64,000 bases of DNA from Jacaranda mimosifolia (taxonomy: Eukaryota; Streptophyta; Magnoliopsida; Lamiales; Bignoniaceae), in assembly GCA_018894105.1 (NCBI GenBank), contig CM032122.1, positions 21,115,674 through 21,179,673 of the forward strand. Reading direction: 5' to 3'. Each line of letters begins with the position of its first letter. Within the stretch, counting starts at the first letter, position 1. Position numbers and translations under genes: made by a program. The notes under the pieces are model-generated. The model was not told where the DNA came from and did not search any database. It was given only the letters and a program-made list of their open reading frames with translations. Positions 21,626 to 33,301 of this stretch are shown piece after piece.

Positions 21626-24600
21626 ATATGCATAAGATTTAAGTTCAAATTTAAAAGATTTTAGATACGTATACGTATACAAATGAAAAAAATATTCAAT
21701 TTTCATTATTATTCCTCGGGTAATGATAAATTTGTCACGTTTTTAAATATTTATTAATTGTTTATTATAGTTAAAACCCACAACCTTGAAAAGTGACATA
21801 TTTTTCCCTGTCTCTTAAAAAATATTATTCACTATACAGAAAGATTTTTCCTTTTTCTTGTCAGCAATAGCAATCAATTACATGATCATTACATTAGTCA
21901 ATAGTTAGTTAAATATAATTAGTAATTCTGAATCAAAACATAGATATGTTTGTTTCCAATTCATAAAGTTTGCACTACAGTACCAAAATGATATGAAATT
22001 AAATTAAAAATATTTACTTTCTTGTACTCATAATTATATATTGACAATTGTGTTTGTTGTTAAGTCCTCTTGATTTAACAAATAATTTTTTTTCTTAATA
22101 ATTATTATTCTCTTTTTAATTAATAAAAATTTGAATTTGCAGACATGTGAGACGAGAAATGTGGAAAAAGGACATGAAACATGCAGAAAATAAGCAGCCG
22201 GCCGGAGTGTGCAAAAAAATAATCTTGGTTTTAGTATCTATTTATTTTTCTAGAAGAACTTGTTACTCAGTATAAATAGATTTTTCAAATATTTCATTAG
22301 GATTCTTATTTTAATTTTTTGATTGGAGACTAGAAGTTTCACGAGATATTTTCAGGTTCGACCTAGGATATAGTGTGGATCAAATTCATCTAAGAGTAGA
22401 GTTTCTTCTTTTCCCTTTGGTTTTCATTTTACATCCGTATTTATTATGAAGTTTCTTTTCATTCATGTGTTGTTTGGTAATTCATTCATGAACTAATTTG
22501 TTACTATAGGATTATAGTAGATTTTTTTTGAATAAATTGATTGCATGATTTTCTTCCTTACAATTAATAGCGTTTTAAGTTATTTTTTCAAATGTGTGAC
22601 TTTTTTTAATTTGATTGTTTGATCAGCAATTGAATATATTTGTAAAGTCCAAAAGCCTTGAAAAAGTTCATTTAGGATTGATTAACAATAGAAGAACCAA
22701 GGAATATTAATAATTTATAATAAATGAATAAATTAATTAACTTGGTAGTATGATGGGAATATATCTACTTGCGCTAACCAGTCAATTTAGTTGTACAATT
22801 CCATTCATAATATAGTCAAATCACATAAGAATATAATAAATTATTAAATTAGAAATCTGATTGCAAGTCATTTCAGAGAACCCCGCAGCTGCGTAGGACT
22901 CAAAATTACTAATTTTTTTTTAATTTCATAAAAAGGGAATAATATAAGCAACCAAATTAATTGATGAAATCATAATTTTGAGCTTTTATATCTTAATTAA
23001 ATTTTAATTAGTGACTTTTTTCTATTTTTGTTGGTTCAATTTTCAACTTAATAATTTAATAAATTGAATTGAATAAATGGATAATGAATTAGTACTTGAT
23101 AACAAATAATTCAGTTTCTCATAGAATTGCCACTTTCATCGTTATTATATTGCCTTTTTTTTTTTTAGAACTTACAATGACGAATTTATCATTTCAATAA
23201 GACAATATTATCCTATTATTAAAATCAAATCAATTAAATTGAAATAAAAACTGCACATTTTTATATAAATAATGAGATCATTCAAGTTTGAACTCTTAAC
23301 CTCTCATTTAATAGGGGAGACTAATAACATTGAGTCACAAGCCATTTGATGTTACTATGTTGCTGATTTCATTATTCATTTGCAGCAAATTGCATTAGTT
23401 TCTGTTCACCACCACAAAAATATAATAAGACAAAATAATGGAACTACACTGTAAAGAGTTCCATTTTGAATATAACGTAAATTGGACATGTTGAAAGTTT
23501 GAGAATGAAAGGGCACGAGAATATATATATATATATATATATATAGTACTAAAAAATTAAGAAAAAACCAAGTTCCAATCAATCTCTATCGATGTGGGTA
23601 TCGCAATAAGAATTGGCATTTGTTGCTTTCAAGTTTTTATTGGCAAAGAAAAAGAAACAAGAAATAGAAACTAATGGCTACACTACAACTTTCTTTTCAA
23701 CTTTTTCCCAATCCACAATTGAATATTTTTAAATCAAAATATATTGATGCGGCGTATCATAAACTCTTTAAAAGGATACTCTTACTCTTAATTTGATAAT
23801 AATACTGATTGATACAGATGGTGGAGGAATTGAATCGGAAGAAAAAAGAATGTCAATTGTAAGATATGTAATAAAATTATCATTGAAATTAAGAAATCAA
23901 ATATTTGAATTTTGTTTTATATATTATTTTTTGTAATACACACTCACGATCGTGAGTTAGTTGAGTTCAAACTTCTGACCTGAAGATGGGCAATCAAGAG
24001 TCAAAGTGGGCTTGGTCTATTTTAGTAGGCTGTAATTTAGTTTAGGTTAAATAAACATATCATAGTAATCCTAAAAATACCTTGCCTCCCAATAAATTGA
24101 GTGCTTCAATTTTATTTTATTTTTTCCGAATGCGCACCAACCCTTTTCCTGAAGTAGGGATTTTATTTTAAATAATTAATCGCTCAATTATAATTGTTAA
24201 AGTTAAAAAAGTAAAAATATAAAAAAAATTACTTTTTCAACTTCTGCTTAAAATTTCGTCACGTTCAATGGAACAACTAAATTGAGACACAGGAAATAAC
24301 ATTACATCCAATAAATTTAAAATCAATATCATTGGAATCCGAAAATTACTCAAAATCTCAAACAAATAAATTCTATTGGGCTTTGACACAGTTTTTCTCA
24401 AACATCTAAGTGAACGGGTCTCAAATCTCAATTTATTGAAGAACGTCATTGCCTCCACACATGATGAACGTGTGCGTCACAATGTGACAACCTCAAAAAA
24501 ATTTCCAAGATTCTGCAAATTAATCAGAATAGCTAAATTGTCATACCAAAATGTCTTAGAATCACACATTACAAATTTTAAGTTATTAATAATTCCCACT

Positions 24601-25560
24601 TGTAATTAATTAGTAAGGATTTATTGGTTTTAGCTATTAATCGCTTTTAATTTGTCACGATATTACTATATAGGGAAAGAAAGGACGAAATGTGTTAAAT
24701 AAAAATGTCTAATTTGTGTGGTACGAAAAATTACATTTAAAATTATCTTTTTTCAAGGTTTTAGTGGTAAAGAAAATGCATATTTCAATTGTAAATGAAA
24801 ATCTTCACTTTTAAAAGGTTCTTGGAATTTAAAGTTAAAAACATACGACACTCCAAAATCAAGTTAAGTTAATTACATTAATTCAAGTTGACTCGCAGTA
24901 ATAAGATCAGTTATTATGAATAAAATCTCGTAGAAAAATATTATTTTAATTACATCTAACATATAAAAAATTGAGATACGACCAAATAATTAGAGGCTTC
25001 CAAAAACAAAACAAGCGTTAGGATGTGTTTGATTGAATTCAATAGCAATGAATCTAGAAAAGAGCATTGAGGATTGGAAAGAATGCGCTTTGTATTGATG
25101 TTAATCGAATTATAGTGCAACATTGTATCTCTTTGGTTAATAATATTTTAAAAAAATTATTGTTCTCAAAAGTTGTAGATTCATGATATGCATGATCACA
25201 TCAGAATCCCCTTCATTATTGTTAAGTATTTAATTAGATACACATTTTTGTCCGGAAGGCAATTGACCATCATCTTTTATGCATTCATACAGCTTTATAA
25301 TCAAATTTAAATTAATCCCTTACTTTTCATACAAAGAAGGCAAATATAAAATCTATTTTTTTCATAAATATAAAATCTATTAGCCCTAAAAGATAAATGG
25401 TCAAATTATCACCCTTCCTTTGAGAAGAGTAAAAGATACTATAATTGCTTTGGTATTTTATATTTAAAGTGAATTTTACATATTTTTAATTCAGTTGATG
25501 ATTTAATTATTTAAATACTTTAAACCATCATCATTTTCATACTTAACTAGTCAATATTTA
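21626..25560. other. AT-rich intergenic stretch
   Basis: No gene can be supported. Short open frames on both strands near 24237-24609 overlap each other and show no domain. A (TA)n tract lies at about 23521-23546, and a SINE-like segment at 23272-23348. Confidence 0.6.
23272..23348 (-). repeat. SINE-like sequence, minus strand
   Basis: The minus strand reads TGGCTTGTGACTCAATG, then CTATTAAATGAGAGGT and GAGTTCAAACTTG, the last two being box-B-like. A related CTATTAAATGGGAAGT occurs at 27143-27160 after a TAGCTCAGTGGCTTA. The repeated pattern fits a tRNA-derived SINE family, but no tail or target duplication was fixed. Confidence 0.35.
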
Positions 25561-25568
25561 CCGTAAAC

Positions 25569-26270
25569 TAGGGCTATCAATAGATTGAATTCTAATCCAA
25601 ATTTTAGAATTTTTATCCAATTAAAATATCCAATGGATTAGATTCGATTATAAATGTCCGTAATCCGAAATAAGTGGATTGAATATGGAATTAAGTAATC
25701 CGATCAGTTATAAATTTGAATCCGAACTTTAATAGTTTTTTATTAAATTAATACTCTTATATATATATATATAATATTAACAAAGATTTTAAAATAAAAT
25801 ATATTTATTATATTGATCTAATATGTGTATTAACTTCTATATTATGCTAATTAATATTAAGTCTTTAGCCTGAAAAATAAGAGGGATGCTGATAAAATAT
25901 CAAATATAATAATATATAATAGTTCATCTATATATTAATATAATGTGAAATAGGAGTATAGTATTCAAGTATTTAACTTTTGGACTAATGTATAATAAAA
26001 AAGTTGTTAAAAATTCAAATATGACGTAAATTTACTTTATAAAGACAATACTTTATATAATCCAAAAGGGGGGGAAAAGAGAGGAAAAAAATATTAAATC
26101 GAGTTGGAATTTTTTTTTATTGAATTTTGGATATTTATCGGATTCGAGTATAGTTTTGACTAACAAAGATCCTATCGGATATCGGGTCGGATTCAAATAT
26201 GAATTTTGATAATTAAATTCGAATTCGAATATGACTGATTCGATTCAAATTCGATCCGTTGACAACCTTA
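25569..26270. mobile_element. Non-autonomous hAT-type element, 702 bp
   Basis: The left end is TAGGGCTATCAATAGATTG. The right end read inward is TAAGGTTGTCAACGGATCG, an imperfect inverted repeat. The flanks CCGTAAAC (25561-25568) and TAGTAAAC (26271-26278) match at 6 of 8 bases, as an aged 8-bp duplication would. Both ends continue with repeated GATTCGAATT-type words. No open frame is present. Confidence 0.75.
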
Positions 26271-26278
26271 TAGTAAAC

Positions 26279-27000
26279 ATGGTAACCAAGTCTACAAGAG
26301 GTATATTCTTTCCAATTCAATGCCATGCCCCAGTCTTACATAGAGATCCATCACGTCTTTTGATTTCTAACGCACCATTTTCAATGTAGATGTACGGATG
26401 ATGTAGTAACACATTTTAATGATATAATATTTTTTTTTATTTAAATACGCACAAATTAATAAAAATTTGTTTCATTTTGTACTTAAAAATTTTCATATAT
26501 AAATATAAGAACAATGTTATTAAATTAATTAAGCACTTGACAATAATGTAATAAATCTATAAACCAAGTATTGACAACTATGCTATATCTTGTTTTCATC
26601 TTCTGTATGTAGCGTTGAAATTCTTGACCTTCATTATAGGGAAAAAGTAAAGGTCATTGTATAAATTTACTAAACCATAGTTGAAAGGCTAACGTTTCAA
26701 AATTAGTCATCTTTTATCTTCAAAATGTTTCAAATTTGACCCAACCTTCGGACAAACTTGCTAACTTACAGTTGGGCTTGGACACAACGGTTGATTGGTC
26801 TTGAACCCAAACTTTTAGGCCCATGGCCCAATAGATATATTGGAGAATTGTTGGTTCTTCGTAATGAAATTCTACACAGACTCAACCAAAAATGGGTGAA
26901 ATTACATATTCGTGCCCGTATTTTTACCTCAATTTTAAAATTATCTGCGTATATTTTAATTTTCTTCAATCTCATCATTCAATCCACTGCCCGCTTCCTT
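26279..27000. other. AT-rich intergenic stretch
   Basis: No gene can be supported here. An open frame of 99 codons at 26758-27057 has a complete antisense counterpart and no recognisable domain. Confidence 0.55.
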
Positions 27001-27113
27001 TCCAATCAATTAGAAGATAATATAACAAATTTACCCCAATATTACCTGAATAAATAAAAAAAATTCATTCGTCCCTATTTTTGAGTAATTTCAATTTTAC
27101 ATTTAGCTCAGTG
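27001..27113 (+). repeat. First copy of a ~110-bp direct duplication
   Basis: It begins TCCAATCAATTAGAAGATAA and matches 27385-27493 across ATTCATTCGTC(C/T)CTATTT and TTTTGAGTAATTT, with scattered changes. The copies are about 384 bp apart. The first runs into a SINE-like TAGCTCAGTGGCTTA segment at 27101-27168. The second runs into a CT/TA microsatellite. Confidence 0.8.
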
Positions 27114-27340
27114 GCTTATAGCCCAAGTGGCATCCATCTTCTCTATTAAATGGGAAGTCTTATATTTGTCCCATAATGGATGCGTTGTGTACTTTATGCG
27201 CTTTGTGTGCAGTTTATTTTTTAATTATTTATTTGATTTGAGAATAAGATTTATTTAATTTAAAAATAAAAAAATATTAATTTGTTGAAATAATAATATT
27301 TCGTCATTTATAATAATCTAAAAAAATTATATTTAGTGTC

Positions 27341-27341
27341 A

Positions 27342-27386
<45 letters not shown>
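27341..27386 (+). repeat. (CT)n microsatellite
   Basis: A nearly pure CT dinucleotide run ends where the second copy of the duplication begins. Confidence 0.95.
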
Positions 27387-27388
<2 letters not shown>

Positions 27389-27491
27389 ATCAATTAGAAG
27401 ATAATATGACAATTTTACCCTAATAGTAATTGAATAACAAAAAAAATTCATTCGTCTCTATTTTTGAGTAATTTTGATTTTACATTCAGTG

Positions 27492-27493
<2 letters not shown>
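27385..27493 (+). repeat. Second copy of the ~110-bp direct duplication
   Basis: It matches 27001-27113. The break between CT repeat and duplicated sequence is sharp at 27385, which suggests that slippage or recombination at the CT tract made the copy. Confidence 0.8.
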
Positions 27494-27539
<46 letters not shown>

Positions 27540-27546
27540 TTTTTCC
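27490..27546 (+). repeat. Compound (CT)n(TA)n(T)n microsatellite
   Basis: A CT run passes into TA and then a T homopolymer. 27547-27738 is AT- and pyrimidine-rich with no gene. Confidence 0.9.
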
Positions 27547-27743
27547 CTATTTTTCTTATAGTTTTTTCTTTCTATTTATTTTCTCTTTAAATTCAGGTTA
27601 TCTTTTCTTTTCCATTTCCCAACTTTCTTGATTCATTCACCCTCCACCCTCACCATGTTTTTATTTCTTTTTAAGAATTTACATACATATATATATATTA
27701 AACAATATCAAGACCAAATTTATTCCACAAATACAAAAAAAAT

Positions 27744-28273
27744 TGTTAAAACCTAGGAGGATTTATCATGAAAATTATGAAACAACAGTAAAATAATTCG
27801 ATGGAAATTGACAACAAAATTTAATGTGGTTCGATGATGTGCCTAATCCACCCGACAAAAAAAAGGAATTTATTGATCTCAAATCAAGTAACAAGTACAA
27901 ACTTGAATCCCACAAATCTCACGAGAACACCTAACACCCTCGTTCTAAACTCTGTCTCGAGAAACTAACTCAAAAGCAATTTAGAAACCCTCGTGTTATG
28001 TCTCTCTATTTCACTTATTAATCATTGTCCCGGAAGAAAACTGAATTTATACCTACGAAAACCAGTCCTTGGCCCATGTGCCTGTGTGCGGCGCCTGCAG
28101 CTGCGCGTCCGGTGCCGCGGCGCTGGATCTCCGAATGCTCGATGTCATGGCGCTGACTTTCTGGCTCTGCGGCGCTAGCTACTGAATATTTCCTTAGTCT
28201 CCGTGTTTGCCGTTGCACATTGTTTCTTCCGTTTCTCATCATATGTGGCTTAAATTTCAAGACAAAATCAACA
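27744..28273 (-). repeat. Copia B 3' LTR
   Basis: 530 bp, TGTT...AACA on the plus strand. The reverse complement of 28046-28051 gives a TATAAA box. Just upstream in element orientation (28075-28200) is a GC-rich block of GGCGC words, against a very AT-rich background. A polypurine tract (AAGGTAGAGAAT, minus strand, 28274-28286) adjoins it. Confidence 0.9.
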
Positions 28274-28334
28274 ATTCTCTACCTTGACTTGAAATTCACC
28301 ATCCTTCTTCTTTGTCCCTGCCCCCCAAACGGGC

Positions 28335-28883
28335 CTATCGTCTGAGTCTGCAAACTTTAATCAAATCCAAACAATGTTCGAATTTGATTCCTGAAATAGC
28401 TTTAGTCAACATATCTACCAAATTATCCTTAGTCCCAACCTTGTCAACTTGAATAACACCTTGAGACACCATATCCCAGACAAATTGATACCTTATGTCA
28501 ATGTGCTTTGTTCTCTCATGAAAAGCTTGATTATTTGACAAGTGTATGACACTCTAACTATCATAAAATATTAAAGTAATATCAGAATCCATACCTATAT
28601 CCTCAATCAGCCCCTTTAGCTAAATGTCTTCCTTCATGCCTTTAGCTAAAGCCATGTACTTAGCTTCTGTTGTGGACAATGCAACTGATGATTGCAAAGT
28701 CGCCTTCCAGCTTACCGTACAACTCGAAACATAAAACACATACCCAGTCATGGACCTTCTGCTGTCCAAATCTCCTACATAATCCACATCCACATAGCCA
28801 ATTATTCTAGCAGTAGAATTCAATTGACTATATCTCAAACATCTGTCTGCAGAGCCTCGCACATACCCCATGATCCATTTCAC
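28335..28883 (-). pseudogene. Copia B RNase H
   Basis: 28620-28883 reads YVRGSADRCLRY, then YVDVDYVGDLDSRRSMTGYV and ALSTTEAKYMALA. 28335-28541 reads KHIDIRYQFVWDMV and KDNLVDMLTKAI. A frameshift or stop separates the two pieces near 28545-28620. The order and motifs are those of the copia C-terminal RNase H. Confidence 0.9.
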
Positions 28884-29946
28884 AGCCTACCAATAAGTCT
28901 TTCCTGGCTTGTGCATGTGAAATGTCTGGCCTAGTGCACGCCATGATGTACATCAAGCTACCCATTACACTAGCATATGGCACATTAGACATGTGCTCCA
29001 CCTTCTCCTTAGTACTTGGTGATAGATCTGATGAGAGCCTGAAATGAGCTGCAAGTGGCGTACTAACTGGCTTGGACTTATCCATTCCAAATCGGTCAAG
29101 TACTTTCTCAATATAATGTTGTTGAGATAAGTACAACAATCCTGCGTGTTTGTCCCGGACGATCTCCATGCCCAAAATCTTCTTTGCACCGCCCAAATCC
29201 TTTATCTCAAATTCTTCACTTAACTGAGCTTTTAATTGGTTGATTTCAAATATGTTTCTAGAGGCAATCAACATATCATCAACGTACAACAACAAATATA
29301 TGAGAAGGCTATCATTACAATTTTATAATATACGCAACAATCAAATTTGCTTCTTGTATATCCTATCCTAGTAATAAAAGCATCAAACATTTTATACCAC
29401 TGCCAGGGAAACTGTTTCAAGCTATATAATGACCTCTTCAAAAGACATGCTTATTTTTTGTTTCCCGGAAACAACGAATCCCTCTAACGCTGTTTTCACA
29501 TCCATCTGCTCCAGTTTCATATCAAATAGAGCAATTATGACAAGTAAAACATGAATGGAAGTATGTTTTACAACTGGGGAGAACACTTCATAAAAGTCAA
29601 CTCCCTCTCTCTGAGTAAAACCTTTAGCAACCAAACGTGCCTTATATCTAGCATCTTCAAACCCAGGAATCTCTTCATTCTTCTTGTAGATCCATTTGCA
29701 ACCTACAATCTTGTGTCATTTGGATACATCAACCAACTCCCATATGCTATTCTTATGTAAAGACTCTATCTCTTCACTCATAGCTACTACCCATTTATCA
29801 GAATCTGGCATAGAAGTTGCCTCTTTGTATGAAACTAGATCATCTTCTACAAACTCCTCAGCTAAATTCAAAGCATAAGCTACCAGATCTGAGTAAGCAA
29901 ATAGCTGTGGTGGTTTGATCTGCCTCCTCTCACTATCGCGAGCCAA
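28884..29946 (-). pseudogene. Copia B reverse transcriptase, broken
   Basis: The N-terminal part (29716-29946) has DLVSYKEATSMPDSDKWVVA and SEEIESLHKNSIWELVD. 29422-29634 has VAKGFTQREGVDFYEVFSPV and EQMDVKTA. After that, part of the conserved YMEQPEGF region is missing or out of frame. 28828-29295 has the catalytic YVDDMLIASRN box and EEFEIKDLGGAKKILGMEI, then the NVPYASVMGSLMYIMACTRP motif. A shift near 28930 removes the conserved VSRYM part. Confidence 0.9.
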
Positions 29947-30010
29947 GCGATAATTTTGTAGTGGTTCATTTTCCTACTGTTGATTAGGTGATAATGTATT
30001 CTCACTAGCT

Positions 30011-30780
30011 TCATCTACCATCTTTTATTCCCCTTTGAAACTTATAGAGGATCAATATAATCTCCACCTTCTCCTTAATGCCCTGTTGACTGCTTTCCTG
30101 CTGCTCCACCCTATTCATCATAGCAGACTCATCAAATGTCACGTCCCTACTGATAATCATCTTGGAGCCCTTGTCATCATTACACCACAAACGATAACCT
30201 TTAACTCCATCTGCATAACCTAGAAATATGCACTTCCTAGCCCTTGGCTCAAGCTTCCCATCCCGAACATGACTATAAGCTGGACACCTAAATACTCTCA
30301 GATTTAAGTAATCAGCAGGAGACCCAGACCAAACTTTCATTGGTGTCTTGCAGTCCAAAGCAATTGATGGTGACCTATTCACCAAATAACACGCAGTGTT
30401 AATCGCTTCTGCCCAAAAATCCTTGGACAATTCGGCATTAAAGAGCATGCATCTAGCTCTTTCCAAGATAGTTCTGTTCGTCCGTTCTGCAACTTCATTC
30501 TGTTATGGTGTATGTACAACTGTGCGATGCCTCATAATTCCTTCCTTGCTGTAGAATTCCTGAAATTCCTTTTGCAGAACTCCAATCTGTTGTCAGTCTT
30601 CAAGTCCTTGATCTCCTTTCCTGTCTGCTTCTTGATTAAAGTTTTCCATTGCTTGAAGTTGACAAACACCTTATCCTTATGCTTCAGCATGTACACCTAC
30701 ACTCTCCGTGAGAAATCATCTATGAATGTTAGCATGTACCTTGCATCTCCATTTGAAGGAACCTGAGAAAGCCCCTAAAA
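30011..30780 (-). pseudogene. Copia B integrase, C-terminal half
   Basis: 30011-30466 reads ERARCMLFNAELSKDFWAEA, INTACYLVNRSPSIALDCKT and PRARKCIFLGYADGVKGYRL, the end of a copia integrase core and its C-terminal GKxxY-type region. Upstream, the core is legible only in pieces on the minus strand (30467-30780), with several frameshifts around HTPQHNG-like sequence. Confidence 0.85.
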
Positions 30781-31030
30781 ATATGAGTGAATGTAATCCA
30801 AGGTGCCCTTGGTCCTATGAACTGCAGTACCGAATTTCACCCTATGTTGCTTGCCCAGCACACACTGCTCGCAGAAATCCAACTCTCCAGTTTTCTCTCC
30901 ATAAAGCAAACCTCGTTTGCTTAGTTCTGACATCCCCTTTCTCACTCATATGCCCAAGCCACATATGCGACAGTCTCGTAGTATCATTGACTGATGAAGA
31001 AACCGCTGCAGTACCAAAAATCGTATTTCC

Positions 31031-31431
31031 CTATAATATATAAATGCCATTCCGCTTGTCTACCTTCCTGATAAGCAATGCAGCTTTGGAAACCCATAGA
31101 ACTCCATCTTGAGCTCTGTACTCACAACCATTCTTGTCCAAAGTACCTAGCGATATTAGATTTTTCTTCAGATTTGGAACATGACGCACATCTTTTAATG
31201 TTCTTACTATGCTATCATGCATTCTAATATAAACTGAGTCAGTTCCTACAACCCTACAAGAAGCATCATTTTCCATAAGCACTTTACCACCATCATATTT
31301 CTAGTATGTGGTAAACCAATCTTTTCGTGGGCACATGTGGTCTGAACAACTACTATCCAAAATCCATTCAGAGTATAGTAAAGTTTCAACAACGTTGAGA
31401 ACAAGCCCACCATCGGACTCATCCTCAACAA
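31031..31431 (-). pseudogene. Copia B protease and pre-integrase linker
   Basis: 31031-31282 reads DASCRVVGTDSVYIRMHDS, VRTLKDVRHVPNLKKNLISL and LDKNGCEYRAQDG, the linker between protease and integrase. The protease core (WILDS, then CSDHMC) is split over two frames in 31246-31431. The matching part of copia D reads WILDSGCSYHMC. Confidence 0.85.
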
Positions 31432-31504
31432 ATCCTACAACATCATACTGTTTCTGATCAGAAGTTTCACCTGTATCTTTCGCCTTTCCTCGTTCTAGAA
31501 AATT

Positions 31505-32219
31505 CTATTTCCGATGCCCCTTTCCACTGCACCTAAAACACTTATCCCTATTTCTAGGCTTGGTTCGGGACTTCAATCGGCCTCTACTCCTTCCTATTTC
31601 TCTCAGTCTCCCTTTTGCCACCAATCCTTCCCCACTTTCACTATCCTTGCTGCCCAGGACATATTTTCTCAACTCATTGGAATTCAATGAAGCACTCACA
31701 TCTTCCATTAAAATCATATATCTCCCATACAACAAAGTAGTAACTAGTGCTCGAAAGATTTTGGCAGAGAACACAAGAGAATTAGTGCTTGATCTTCATC
31801 ATCAATTTTAACATCTATACTAGCGAGATCCAGAATCACCTTATTGAAAAAATCAATATGTTGAGTAATAGATATACCTTCCTTCATCCTCAATGTGTAT
31901 TATTACTATTTCAAATACAATCGATTCGTTAGGGATTTCGTCATATATAGACTCTCCAGCTTTGACCATAGTCTTGCTGGCGTACTTCCGTGGAGACCTC
32001 TCTCAATATGTTATCCGTCAATGATAACACCTGAGTACCGTAAGCCTTCTTCATGAATTCATCCTTCTCCTCGTCAGTCAGCGTCTCTGGCAAGGAATAT
32101 TTGCCCTTTAACACTCACTGTAAACCTTGTTGACATAGGAGGGCGTGAACCTTCATCTTCCATAGCCCAAAGTCATTCTTCCCATCGAATTTCTCTACCT
32201 CGTACTTCATGCCTGACAT
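31505..32219 (-). pseudogene. Copia B gag, broken
   Basis: The first ATG in frame is at 32219 (MSGMKYEVEKFDGKNDFGLW). The middle third is scrambled by frameshifts and stops. 31505-31774 holds the end: MEDVSASLNSNELRKYVLGS, an arginine-rich GRSRGRLKSRTKPRNRDK and the first half of the knuckle (CFRCSGKGHRK). A stop falls before its final cysteine. Confidence 0.85.
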
Positions 32220-32231
32220 TTGATCCAACCT

Positions 32232-32243
32232 GCCTTGATACCA
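32232..32243 (-). other. Copia B primer-binding site
   Basis: The minus strand reads TGGTATCAAGGC, close to the initiator-Met tRNA site TGGTATCAGAGC, three bases from the LTR end. Confidence 0.8.
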
Positions 32244-32246
32244 ATT

Positions 32247-32794
32247 TGTTGAAACCAAGGAGGATCTATTATGAAGACTATGAAATAACAGTAAAATAAT
32301 TTGATGGAAACTGACAACAAGATTTAACATGGTTTGGCGATGTACTTAATCCACCCGATGAAGAAAAGGAATTTATTGATCTCAAATCAAGTGACAAGTA
32401 CAAACTTGAATCCCACAAATCTCACGAGAACTCCTAACACCCTTGTTCTAAACTCTGTCTCGAAAAACTAACTCCAAAGCAGTCTAGAAACCTTCGTGTT
32501 ATGTCTATCTATTTCACTCGTTAATCATTGTCTCGGAAGAAAACTGAATTTATACCCGCGAAAATGAGTCATTGGCCCATGCGCCTGTGCATGGTGCTGG
32601 CTTTCTGGCGCAGCGGCGTCAGCTGCTAGATGCCCGGCGCCGCGGTGCTGACTTTCTGGCGCCGCGTTGTTGGATCACCGAATGCCTGGTGCCGCAGCGC
32701 CAGTTTCTGAATACTTCCCCAGTTTCTGCGTCTTCCGTTTCGCATTGTTTCGTCCGTTTCTATATGTGGCTCAAATTTCAAGGCAAAATCAACA
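32247..32794 (-). repeat. Copia B 5' LTR
   Basis: 548 bp. The TATA box (TATAAA, minus strand) lies at about 32548-32553. Immediately upstream in element orientation, 32580-32710 contains two imperfect GC-rich copies around GGTGCTG(G/A)CTTTCTGGCGC. These look like a promoter-proximal minisatellite and account for part of the length difference from the 3' LTR. Confidence 0.9.
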
Positions 32795-32799
32795 AAAAT

Positions 32800-33301
32800 A
32801 GTATATGATTTTACAAACTTACTAGCAAACTACAAATATACATAAATTACTTGAAAGTAAAGTCTGTGAAAATCATTATATACGTTACTATATAATTAAA
32901 ACAATGTAGATATCATGATTTAATAATAATGTATACTTTATTATATTTTTTAGATTTCAAATAAAAATAACTTTGGGAAAAGAATTTAAAAATTATTTAT
33001 CAATGTAAATATATTACAAAATATGTACAACACATTTTTTCGGTGATTAAATTCAAAGTACAATATATTTCAAATATTTGCATGTACACGTTTTATATGT
33101 ATTTTAATATCAATTATGCTAATTAACTAATCATGTAACTAATAATTTTTATTAGTAGAAAGTCGTGTTGTATCCATATAATACATTTAAATATAAATAA
33201 CTAAAAAAGGAAAAAATTGGTACTTTCAATTGAGCCGTTTACATGTAATACCCAACGAGTTATGCTATACTTAAACAAATAAAAATTTATTTTTTATTTA
33301 A
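32800..33301. other. AT-rich stretch, no gene seen
   Basis: Nothing recognisable. Confidence 0.6.

Larger units (their letters stand above)
27744..32794 (-). mobile_element. Copia element B, full length, inactivated
   Basis: LTRs at 27744-28273 and 32247-32794 flank a minus-strand gag-protease-integrase-RT-RNase H region. The direct repeat AAAAT flanks the element (27739-27743 and 32795-32799). The primer-binding site TGGTATCAAGGC is at 32232-32243. It belongs to the same family as copia D (45615-50888): gag, RT and LTR sequences match over long stretches. The gag start (KYEVEKFDGKN) and the VSRYM and NVPYASV(M/V)GSLMYIM motifs are like Tnt1/Tork-type plant copia elements. Confidence 0.95.

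Noticed and set aside
24237..24609. Pair of opposite-strand open frames
   Set aside because: They overlap each other and show no motif, codon bias or splice context.
26758..27057. 99-codon open frame
   Set aside because: It has no recognisable domain, a fully open antisense frame, and runs into a duplicated AT-rich repeat.
27993..28260. Overlapping open frames on both strands rich in Arg, Ala and Gly
   Set aside because: They come from the GC-rich block of the copia B LTR.
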